NCBI GenBank assembly: GCA_027318525.1
Contig: DAHVPA010000123.1
Span: 1-5,776 of the forward strand
Origin: Candidatus Cloacimonadota bacterium
GTDB lineage: Bacteria; Cloacimonadota; Cloacimonadia; Cloacimonadales; Cloacimonadaceae
DNA: 5,776 nt
Direction of reading: 5' to 3'
This document shows positions 1 to 5,750 of this stretch, one piece after another. The translations under genes were made by a program, and so were the position numbers. Numbering within the stretch: the stretch's first letter is position 1; the number at the start of each line of letters is the position of its first letter. Under the pieces are notes generated by a model. It had not been told where the DNA came from and searched no databases. It saw nothing but the letters and a program-made list of their open reading frames with translations.

Positions 1-527
1 AGCAGTTGTTTGAATTTATCTATGATTTTGATGTCCTGATTTTTATCTATCCAGGTGCCCAAATCAACCTTAAATATCTGGTCCAGCCTGACCCTGCGCT
101 CACGGTAGCGATGCAGAAAGTTATACATTTCCCTGAGTGTGCTGCCTGATTTGAAGACATTTTGGCAAATCATCTTTTGGTAAGTTTCAATCTTTTTGGC
201 TACCCTGACCTCGCCGTCCCTATCCAGCAGTGGAACACGTCCCATTTCACGCAGATACATGCGGACAGGATCGTCATAATAACGGCGGGGTTTAAACTTT
301 TTGGTGGCTGCCGGTTTACGGACTGCCAGGCTGCCTTTGGTGAGTCGCTTTTCCGTTTCGTCGATGATCTCGATGCCTTCCTGTCCGATGTCATAGATGA
401 TATCGTCAATTTTATCCAGAAAGACTGGGCTGTTGGGCAGAATGTCGTTAATTTGTTTGAACGTGATGTAGCCGGTCTCTCTCCCCAGTTCCACCAGTTT
501 TTTCAAACAATCGTTATAAGTAATCAT
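1..527 (-). CDS. rpoD: RNA polymerase primary sigma factor RpoD (sigma-70/sigma-A), N-terminal part, cut by the window edge
   Basis: This is the primary sigma factor, which binds core RNA polymerase and directs it to housekeeping promoters. Only the first 175 codons are present; the core-binding and promoter-recognition regions 2-4 lie beyond base 1. Residues 1 to about 62 (starting MITYNDCLKKLVELG) fit the acidic, helical region 1.1 that keeps free sigma off DNA. Residues 85-115, with DDPVRMYLREMGRVPLLDR, are a clear region 1.2. After KKIE (111-114) the chain does not run into region 2.1 but into a less conserved segment (about 115-175), as in the E. coli protein. The ATG at 527 has GGGAG five bases upstream and lies 10 nt past the dnaG stop, so it belongs to the same transcript. 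The identification is firm. The C-terminal part was not visible, so a divergent paralogue cannot be excluded, though the dnaG linkage argues for the primary sigma. Confidence 0.95.
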   Translation of the reverse strand, partial: MITYNDCLKKLVELGRETGYITFKQINDILPNSPVFLDKIDDIIYDIGQEGIEIIDETEKRLTKGSLAVRKPAATKKFKPRRYYDDPVRMYLREMGRVPLLDRDGEVRVAKKIETYQKMICQNVFKSGSTLREMYNFLHRYRERRVRLDQIFKVDLGTWIDKNQDIKIIDKFKQL

Positions 528-532
528 TGACG

Positions 533-539
533 CTCCCTT
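533..539 (-). promoter_or_regulatory. Ribosome binding site of rpoD overlapping the dnaG stop codon
   Basis: On the minus strand TAAGGGAG ends five bases (CGTCA) before the rpoD ATG at 527. The TAA is the dnaG stop codon. Ribosomes finishing dnaG therefore end on the rpoD SD, which suggests coupled translation of primase and sigma factor. The site fixes the rpoD start. Confidence 0.8.
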
Positions 540-2265
540 ACACAATAATTCGGTGAATTACCTTGTTTTTGGTGATTTGCTTAAGTTGCTGCAGTAAGTC
601 CGCCTTCTGCTTGAAGAGTTCCAGGTTGCCTTTTTCTTCTTGTCTGATTCTTCGGTCGAGCTGAGCAATGTCAGCTTCGAGTTTCCGAATGATTACGTCA
701 CGTAAGACGTCATTGAAGTTCTGGTCTGGCAGCTCTTCGAATAGAAGGTCGGCCAATAGCTCCCTGAGAGCATTGTTTTCGATTTGGTCAAGCAGTCGGG
801 CAGGCTCATCAAGATCTCCCGATCTGTCTTGCTCCGTCAGATATTTATATATCTGTTTGTATTCATTATTAAAAAAGTAATCGGAAGAAAGCTCCTGCGC
901 AAGTAAAACATAATTATTTTTATCTTTCAAAGCCAGCGCCAGCAGATAATGCTCTTCAGGAACGCCTCCTTCCTGCACAATCTGGAGTGAGCTTTCCTGT
1001 GAGGTGGGACGGCTGGTCAGATTGATTTTTTGTTTGATTGCACCTTCGCTGATGCCGAAAGCTTCCGCAACTTCTTTGACCAATAACTCTTTCTGAATCG
1101 GGTCTCGCACTTGGCGGATAGCATCTGAAAGCAAATCAATCCTTTCTTTTTCAGGGGTTTCCAGTTTGCGGTTTTCAGCCAGGAAACCTATCACGCTATG
1201 TGCTTGGTCAATCTGTTCCAACAAAGCATCTTTGCCGTAATTGAGCAGAAAACTGTCCGGGTCTTCTTCTTCCGGAAGGATAACAATCCTGGGCTCAAAA
1301 CCCTTGCTCAAAATCAGCAAAGCTGCTCTCATAGCCGCCTTCTGACCTGCCAGATCGCCATCATACAGCATATAGATATTGCGCGTATATCTGCCCAGCA
1401 GGTAAATCTGGTCTTCTGTTATGGCTGTCCCCAGGGATGCTACACTATTGGTGATGCCGCTTTCATAAAGCCGCAAAAAATCCATGTAGCCTTCACAGAC
1501 CAGCGCTTTATCGGCTTTCGCAATATCGTATTTGGTCTTGAACAAGCCATAGAGTTCTTTACCTTTAGTATAAAGTTCGGTCCCTGGAGAATTGATATAT
1601 TTCCCGCCTTCTCCGGAAGCTGCAAGCATACGTCCGCCAAAGGCAACCACTTCCCCTGTATGATTGTGGATGGGAAACATCAACCTGTCTCTGAATTGGT
1701 CACTGAAGTTGTTTTGATATGTGTTAAAGAGCCCACTTTCCTTCAGGATAGCTGGATTAATGTTTTCCTTGGTCAGGTAGTTTTTAAGGGAGGATTGGCT
1801 ATTAAGGGCATAGCCCAGTTCCAGAGACTTGGCTGTATCAGATGAAATCTGACGTTTCTCCAGATACTCTAAAACGTTTTGCCCATGTTCAAACAGATTG
1901 GTTGCATAAAAATCCTTAGCCAAACGGTATACTTGCAGTAGCAAATCCCGTTTGGTGGATACAACCCTGGTCTGTTCCCTGTCCGGAACTGTGATGCCAA
2001 CCCTTTGTGCCAGCTTTTTCAGGGCTTCGATGAAACTCAGCTTCTCGTATTCCTGCACAAAAGTAAAGACATTCCCTGCTTTTCCGCAGGCAAAGCACTT
2101 GAAAATTTGCTTCTGTTGGCTGACATTGAGCGAAGGGTGACTGTCGTTGTGGAAAGGACAAATTCCCCGATAGCTTGCTCCGGCTTTGCGCAAGGCAATA
2201 TAGCTGCCGATGACATCAACGATATCATTGGAACGCCGTATCTGATCTATCAGGTTTTGATCCAT
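538..2265 (-). CDS. dnaG: DNA primase DnaG
   Basis: DnaG synthesises the short RNA primers that start leading- and lagging-strand DNA synthesis, working with the replicative helicase. With the ATG at 2265 the protein has 575 residues, close to the family's usual length. The N-terminal CHC2-type zinc finger has C36, H39, C57 and C60 (ICPFH and FKCFACGKAGN). The catalytic core carries the basic motif RDRLMFPI (about 192-199), then a TOPRIM domain with the metal-binding residues of CEGYMD (E258, D262), YDGD (D302, D304) and EDPD (D335, D337). The helical C-terminus, about 430-575, is the expected helicase-interacting region and ends in a basic coiled-coil-like tail. A longer reading from a TTG at 2286 would overlap the mutS2 end. 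I prefer the ATG because AGGAAA lies just upstream and MDQNLIDQIRRSNDIVDVIG matches the usual DnaG N-terminus. All key residues are present, so the enzyme should be active. Confidence 0.97.
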   Translation of the reverse strand: MDQNLIDQIRRSNDIVDVIGSYIALRKAGASYRGICPFHNDSHPSLNVSQQKQIFKCFACGKAGNVFTFVQEYEKLSFIEALKKLAQRVGITVPDREQTRVVSTKRDLLLQVYRLAKDFYATNLFEHGQNVLEYLEKRQISSDTAKSLELGYALNSQSSLKNYLTKENINPAILKESGLFNTYQNNFSDQFRDRLMFPIHNHTGEVVAFGGRMLAASGEGGKYINSPGTELYTKGKELYGLFKTKYDIAKADKALVCEGYMDFLRLYESGITNSVASLGTAITEDQIYLLGRYTRNIYMLYDGDLAGQKAAMRAALLILSKGFEPRIVILPEEEDPDSFLLNYGKDALLEQIDQAHSVIGFLAENRKLETPEKERIDLLSDAIRQVRDPIQKELLVKEVAEAFGISEGAIKQKINLTSRPTSQESSLQIVQEGGVPEEHYLLALALKDKNNYVLLAQELSSDYFFNNEYKQIYKYLTEQDRSGDLDEPARLLDQIENNALRELLADLLFEELPDQNFNDVLRDVIIRKLEADIAQLDRRIRQEEKGNLELFKQKADLLQQLKQITKNKVIHRIIV

Positions 2266-2268
2266 AGC

Positions 2269-2274
2269 TTTCCT
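2269..2274 (-). promoter_or_regulatory. Ribosome binding site of dnaG overlapping the mutS2 stop codon
   Basis: On the minus strand TATAGGAAAGCTATG spans the mutS2 TAG stop (2275-2273) and the dnaG ATG (2265). AGGA is five bases from the ATG. This site decides the dnaG start in favour of the ATG over the TTG at 2286, and suggests mutS2-dnaG translational coupling. Confidence 0.75.
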
Positions 2275-4612
2275 ATAGGCTGACAATAGTTACGCCACTT
2301 CCACCTGCAGAAGGTGAAGGCGTTCCTATTGTTTTGACCTGTTTGCGGGTTTTGAGATAATCACGCACTTTGGTTCGTAAAGCTCCAGTGCCCTTGCCAT
2401 GAACGATTCGAAGCGAATGCAGCCCTGCAACCACAGCATTATCTATAAATTCATCTATCATTGGCTGAGCTTCATCAAAGGTCAGTCCCAGCAATTTCAA
2501 TTCGTAGTGAGCTTCCGGGTTTACGCTAACCTTGGTGAAGACAGTCTCCTGCTCCTGCTTTGCCTGGCTTTCATAAATGTTTTCCAGCCTGGTTTTAAAC
2601 TGGATGCCGTTCATATCGACCAGAACAGTATCGTCTTTAATCTCCTGAATCACTGCATTGGTCTCAAAATCCTTCAGCCAGACCCTGTCACCGGGTTTGG
2701 GATTGAAAGCCTTTTGCCGTTTATTATTATCAATAGTATTGATTTTATCCTGATTATCCTGTTGTAAATTCTGTAATTTTTCCACCATGTCAGTAGTTTT
2801 CTTTCTGCGTTCTTCTTTATCTGAATGGCGGATTTCATCCATTTCTTTCAGAAGTTGCTTCTGGCTGTTTATGAGTTCTTGCTGATATTCTTTCAATAGT
2901 TCTTTGCGTCGGGTTTTGACATCATCCTCAAACTTTTTGTTGCGTTGCTCATACTCATGAATGGAAGCTTCAAGGTTGCGGCTTCTGAGCTGGACCTGCC
3001 AGCTGGCTGTGGCAAGTTGTTTCTTTTCTTCCTGTAGTTTTTTGATAAGTTCGGTAAATTCCTGATTTTGGCTGCCGGTAAGCTCTTTGGCGCGATTAAT
3101 GAGAGAGGCATCCAGACCAAGGGAAGCGGCGACCTCAATTGCAAAGCTATCCCCTGGGAAGCCGGGTTCAAACTTGTAAGTCGGAGTGAGAGCTTTCAGG
3201 TCAAACTGCATGGAGGCATTTGTGCATCTGTCATTGCCTTCAGCAAAGACTTTCAGTGCAGTGTAATGCGTAGTGGCAATGCCTTTGGCACCTTTTTTTA
3301 CTATAGTTTCCACGATTGCCTGAGCCAATCCGCTGCCCTGTTGAGGGTCAGTGGCTGCGCCGATTTCATCGAACAGGACAAGGCTTTTTTCATTGCAGAT
3401 ATCCAAAATCGTTTTTATCTTGGAGATATGCGAGGAAAAAGTGCTGAGGGCATGCTCGATGGATTGTTCGTCTCCGATATCAGCAGCGATATGCTCAAAC
3501 CTGCCGATTTTGGTTCCGTCTGCGACTGGGATAGGCAGTCCGGAAAGCGCTATCAAAGTCAGCAGTCCCACCGCCTTGAGAAAGACTGTTTTTCCACCGG
3601 TGTTGGGTCCGCTCAGGACCATAAAGTCAAATGTGTCTCCCAATTTCAATTCAAAGGGAACCACCTTATGAACTTCGCCTTTTTGCAAGATCAGCAGAGG
3701 ATGTCTGCCGCCTTTTATTTCGACTGCAGGAGTTTCCATGATTTCCGGCACTTTTGATTGTAACATCCTGCCCAGCCTGCCGCAGGAAAACAAAAAGTCC
3801 AGTTCTGCCATTAGCTCATAGTTGCGGGTGAGGGGGATTTCCTGTGCTCTGACCAAATCGGAAAACGATTGAAAGATGCGGAAGATTTCCCTTTTTTCTT
3901 CCTGCTGCAGCATTTGCAGGTCGTTATTGGCACCCACCACGTCTTCCGGTTCCATAAAGACAGTTGCCTTGCTGCCGGAGTGTCCCTGCACAATTCCTTT
4001 GATTTGCGGAACATGCGATTCTTTGACCGGAATCACATAGCGTCCTTCTCTCTGAGTAACAAACTTTTCCTGCAGTGCATTCTCAAAAACTATATCGGTA
4101 AACTTTTTCTGCAGGCTGCGGATGATTTGTTCTCTGAGTAATACTTTCTTTTTTCGGATGCGTTTCAGCTCATCAGAAGCATTGTCTTTGATTTCGCCCT
4201 CTGCGTCAAAGATACGTTCAAAGGTCTGGCTTACATCTTTGAGAGGAGTCAGTTTGCCAAGTATCTCAAAAAGTTTTCTATAGCCTTCCAATTCCGTTCT
4301 GCGTGCACATATCTCATTAGCCAAAAAGGCATTCAGATAAGCCAGCCGGAATTGTTCATAATCATACACCAGTTGCTTGGATTCGCCGAAAAGCTCGCTC
4401 AGTTCCAGCAATTCTCTGAAATCAAAATCCGTCCCCAGTGCGAGGACTTCCTGGATTTGTGCCAGCAAGACTAACCGGTGGCGGATGGCGGCAATATCCT
4501 GCAATGGGTGAAGTGCGAGTGCTTTTGCTTTGCCGGCAGCGCTATGACAGCCGGCAGACAGAAAACCTGCTACTTTATCATATTCCAGGTCATGGTAGAG
4601 TTTGGGCAGCAT
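2273..4612 (-). CDS. mutS2: MutS2 family ATPase with KOW-like and Smr domains
   Basis: MutS2 is a dimeric ABC-type ATPase related to MutS but without the mismatch-reading domain. Family members have been linked to suppression of homologous recombination and, in Bacillus subtilis, to rescue of collided ribosomes. The 779-residue protein has the usual length and order: a helical core/clamp region (about 1-300), Walker A GPNTGGKT (335-342), a signature-like STFSSHISKI (390-399), Walker B LVLFDEIGAATDP with D415 and E416, the switch histidine in ATTHY (H449), a long charged coiled coil (about 510-635), a KOW-like strand segment (about 636-680) and a C-terminal Smr domain (about 704-779) with HGKGTGALR at 738-746. 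The usual LDxR motif of the Smr domain reads LKLLG (705-709), so two important residues are replaced. The ATG at 4612 follows a TTG in frame at 4615. No clear SD precedes either codon, and cvpA ends 9 nt upstream, so reinitiation is likely. Confidence 0.96.
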   Translation of the reverse strand: MLPKLYHDLEYDKVAGFLSAGCHSAAGKAKALALHPLQDIAAIRHRLVLLAQIQEVLALGTDFDFRELLELSELFGESKQLVYDYEQFRLAYLNAFLANEICARRTELEGYRKLFEILGKLTPLKDVSQTFERIFDAEGEIKDNASDELKRIRKKKVLLREQIIRSLQKKFTDIVFENALQEKFVTQREGRYVIPVKESHVPQIKGIVQGHSGSKATVFMEPEDVVGANNDLQMLQQEEKREIFRIFQSFSDLVRAQEIPLTRNYELMAELDFLFSCGRLGRMLQSKVPEIMETPAVEIKGGRHPLLILQKGEVHKVVPFELKLGDTFDFMVLSGPNTGGKTVFLKAVGLLTLIALSGLPIPVADGTKIGRFEHIAADIGDEQSIEHALSTFSSHISKIKTILDICNEKSLVLFDEIGAATDPQQGSGLAQAIVETIVKKGAKGIATTHYTALKVFAEGNDRCTNASMQFDLKALTPTYKFEPGFPGDSFAIEVAASLGLDASLINRAKELTGSQNQEFTELIKKLQEEKKQLATASWQVQLRSRNLEASIHEYEQRNKKFEDDVKTRRKELLKEYQQELINSQKQLLKEMDEIRHSDKEERRKKTTDMVEKLQNLQQDNQDKINTIDNNKRQKAFNPKPGDRVWLKDFETNAVIQEIKDDTVLVDMNGIQFKTRLENIYESQAKQEQETVFTKVSVNPEAHYELKLLGLTFDEAQPMIDEFIDNAVVAGLHSLRIVHGKGTGALRTKVRDYLKTRKQVKTIGTPSPSAGGSGVTIVSL

Positions 4613-4621
4613 CAATCGGGA

Positions 4622-5155
4622 TTACTTAATTGCTTCCGGCAGCCGGGCTTTGGCTGATTCTGCCGCACCGGCTATTTTTTGTTTTATCTTGAAAGCAGAA
4701 TACATCTCACTGCGGATTACCCTGACTGCGGCATAGGCTTTGTGCTTTTCAGAATTATCCAGGCTGCGCCGGAAAGATGGCACCAGTTCTATCATAATGG
4801 AAAGCACCACGACCACAATTAATCCTGTCAGGAAACCTATTAATGCTCCAAGCGATGAATTGAGAAAGGATACATGCATCAGCTTTAAGGTGCGCTCCAT
4901 CAGCAATCTGATAATCTGCACCACCAGGGCGATGAGGGCTACTATTAAAATCACCCCCAAAATGGTGGAAAGCAGCGAACCCAGATGTAGCTTGACCATC
5001 AGTCCGTTTCTAACCAGAGGAAAATAATGGGCAATCAGGAAGAAGACCAGAAATGCGCCTGCCAGTTGCAGAGCCATGGCAATGATTCCCTTGCGCCAAC
5101 CCCAGACCATAAGAACTATGAGGACGATGAGAATAAGCCAGTCTAAAATACCCAT
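4622..5155 (-). CDS. cvpA: CvpA family integral membrane protein
   Basis: This is a 177-residue CvpA-family inner-membrane protein. The E. coli member is needed for colicin V production; CvpA proteins have also been tied to envelope and bile-salt tolerance, but their molecular activity is not settled. The sequence shows four likely membrane helices at about 3-19, 24-44, 62-86 and 102-124. The family hallmarks are LDWLILIVLIVLMVWGWRKG near the start and the glycine-rich SSLGALIGFLTG (100-111) at the last helix. The C-terminal 50 residues are charged and probably cytoplasmic, a common length and layout for the family. The ATG at 5155 has AGGTAGGA upstream. cvpA next to mutS2 also occurs in Firmicutes, so the pairing is not random, but its meaning is unknown. 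It is the first gene after the rpsU terminator. Assignment to the family is secure; the function is not. Confidence 0.9.
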   Translation of the reverse strand: MGILDWLILIVLIVLMVWGWRKGIIAMALQLAGAFLVFFLIAHYFPLVRNGLMVKLHLGSLLSTILGVILIVALIALVVQIIRLLMERTLKLMHVSFLNSSLGALIGFLTGLIVVVVLSIMIELVPSFRRSLDNSEKHKAYAAVRVIRSEMYSAFKIKQKIAGAAESAKARLPEAIK

Positions 5156-5158
5156 ATA

Positions 5159-5166
5159 TCCTACCT
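5159..5166 (-). promoter_or_regulatory. Ribosome binding site of cvpA
   Basis: AGGTAGGA on the minus strand lies before the cvpA ATG at 5155. Its two AGG triplets end 8 and 4 bases from the start codon; the first gives the more usual spacing. The site supports this ATG as the start. Confidence 0.65.
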
Positions 5167-5207
5167 GCCTTATTTTACTTGCGGCAAAAGCTGCCTGTTT
5201 TTAAATG

Positions 5208-5242
5208 AAAAAAGTGATGAGGAGTTTAGCGCTCCCCATCAC
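5208..5242 (-). terminator. Rho-independent terminator after rpsU
   Basis: Read on the minus strand, GTGATGGGGAG (5242-5232), a 7-nt loop (5231-5225) and CTCCTCATCAC (5224-5214) form an 11-bp stem with one G-U wobble pair, followed at once by six U (5213-5208). On the plus strand the wobble becomes an A-C mismatch and no T tract follows, so the element is directional. It lies 59 nt after the rpsU stop and 52 nt before cvpA. It should end most rpsU transcripts, with cvpA-mutS2-dnaG-rpoD expressed by read-through or from a promoter not recognised here. E. coli also has a terminator between rpsU and dnaG. Confidence 0.9.
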
Positions 5243-5268
5243 AAAAATATCAAAACTGCGAATGCTTT

Positions 5269-5291
5269 AGGATACTCTTAAACGCTATCCT
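5269..5291. repeat. Short inverted repeat in the rpsU 3' untranslated region
   Basis: AGGATA (5269-5274) and TATCCT (5286-5291) form a perfect 6-bp stem with an 11-nt loop, starting 10 nt after the rpsU stop. A T run follows only on the plus strand, where there is no gene to terminate. It may be a small 3'-UTR hairpin ahead of the main terminator or a chance match. Confidence 0.35.
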
Positions 5292-5301
5292 TTTTCATCC
5301 G

Positions 5302-5508
5302 CTATTTCATAAAGCGCTGCATTTTGCGCTGGAGCTTGACCATTTTGCGACGGGATACGTTGTCTTCGCGTTTTTTCTTGACGCTCGGCTTCTCGTATGC
5401 CTGATGCTTCTTGATCTCAGACAGGATGGCAGCCTTTTCACATTTCTTCTTGAATCGCTTCAGCAAAATATCAAAAGGTTCAGTCTCTTTCGCTGTAACT
5501 GTCGGCAC
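5302..5508 (-). CDS. rpsU: Small ribosomal subunit protein bS21
   Basis: bS21 is a small basic protein of the 30S subunit that sits near the 3' end of 16S rRNA and helps mRNA recruitment. The 68-residue product has the family's usual size. It matches in order: MPTVTAKETEPFDILLKRFK at the start (family pattern ENEPFDxALRRFK), KKCEKAAILSEIKKHQAYEKPS (family CEKAGVLxExRRREFYEKPT), and a lysine/arginine-rich helix to the end (RRKMVKLQRKMQRFMK). The start is a GTG at 5508, supported by the MPTV start typical of the family and by a very strong SD. The gene is the first in the cluster, and a terminator follows it, so it probably forms a largely separate short transcript. No unusual residue or truncation was seen. 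Confidence 0.96.
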   Translation of the reverse strand: MPTVTAKETEPFDILLKRFKKKCEKAAILSEIKKHQAYEKPSVKKKREDNVSRRKMVKLQRKMQRFMK

Positions 5509-5511
5509 TAA

Positions 5512-5523
5512 ATCACCACCTTT
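5512..5523 (-). promoter_or_regulatory. Extended Shine-Dalgarno sequence of rpsU
   Basis: AAAGGTGGTGAT on the minus strand matches 11 of 12 positions of AAAGGAGGTGAT, the full complement of the usual 16S rRNA 3' end. The core GGTGG is 7 nt from the GTG start. This is by far the longest SD match of the five genes here. It decides the GTG start and could make rpsU translation sensitive to access to the anti-SD. Confidence 0.85.
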
Positions 5524-5544
5524 TTTGTATAGGATATGGTGTCA

Positions 5545-5571
5545 AAAATAACCATCCTGCTTTAGTGTCAA
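5545..5571 (-). promoter_or_regulatory. Candidate sigma-70 promoter of rpsU
   Basis: On the minus strand a perfect -35 box TTGACA (5571-5566) is followed after 15 bp by TATTTT (5550-5545), which matches the -10 consensus at four of six positions. Transcription would start about 30 nt before the GTG. The spacer is shorter than the preferred 17 bp. An alternative just upstream, TTGTCT with TATGCT at 16 bp, is about equally good, so only the general location is supported. Confidence 0.35.
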
Positions 5572-5600
5572 GCATAAACTGGATGATAGGCTAGACAATA

Positions 5601-5750
5601 GTCCCGCAGGGACGGCACAGTGTATCCCGGCATGTCAGTGCCGGGAGCGAGTACCGACATATATCAGTCTGTCAGGACGGCACTTTGTAACCCGGCACGT
5701 GAGTGCCGGACATGTTGCTCACAAAGAAATAAAGTCCGGTAGGACGGCAC
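5601..5750. repeat. Tandem paired-hairpin palindromic repeats, two full copies and one truncated
   Basis: The units begin at 5601, 5667 and 5734, a period of 66-67 bp. Each opens with a small palindrome GTCC-n-GGAC followed by GGCAC. Copies 1 and 2 continue with xxTGTAx and then a second hairpin around CCGGCA...TGCCGG (5626-5645 and 5691-5709). Copy 3 stops matching after GGCAC at 5750. The spacers after the second hairpin (5646-5666, 5711-5733) are not conserved. Stem pairing is kept while the sequence changes. The layout resembles dispersed REP- or MITE-like intergenic elements. There is no gene from 5509 to the window end, and 5751-5776 shows nothing recognisable. Confidence 0.8.

Noticed and set aside
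162..530. Plus-strand open frame of 122 codons opposite rpoD
   Set aside because: The minus strand here clearly encodes sigma regions 1.1 and 1.2 with an SD and operon spacing, so the plus frame is a shadow.
1198..1845. Plus-strand open frame of 215 codons opposite dnaG
   Set aside because: It is antisense to the TOPRIM and catalytic core of primase and its product has no recognisable family pattern, so it is a shadow frame.
2266..2286. TTG start for dnaG adding seven residues (MSAYRKA)
   Set aside because: It would overlap the mutS2 end and lacks the family N-terminus. The ATG at 2265 has AGGAAA upstream and the expected MDQNLIDQ start.
3068..3757. Plus-strand open frame of 229 codons opposite mutS2
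   Set aside because: It lies wholly antisense to the conserved ATPase region of mutS2, has no recognisable domain, and is explained by codon bias of the real gene.
5172..5201. Possible cvpA promoter, AAAACA with TAAAAT at 18 bp on the minus strand
   Set aside because: The -35 matches only three of six positions, and the predicted start would fall inside the cvpA SD, leaving no usable leader.
5269..5295. Plus-strand intrinsic terminator (AGGATA/TATCCT stem followed by TTTTT)
   Set aside because: The stem is only 6 bp and AT-rich with an 11-nt loop, and there is no plus-strand gene upstream that it could end.
5601..5750. CRISPR array
   Set aside because: The units are palindromic, differ between copies, have paired hairpins, and the spacing is 66-67 bp with only three units. 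No cas gene is nearby.
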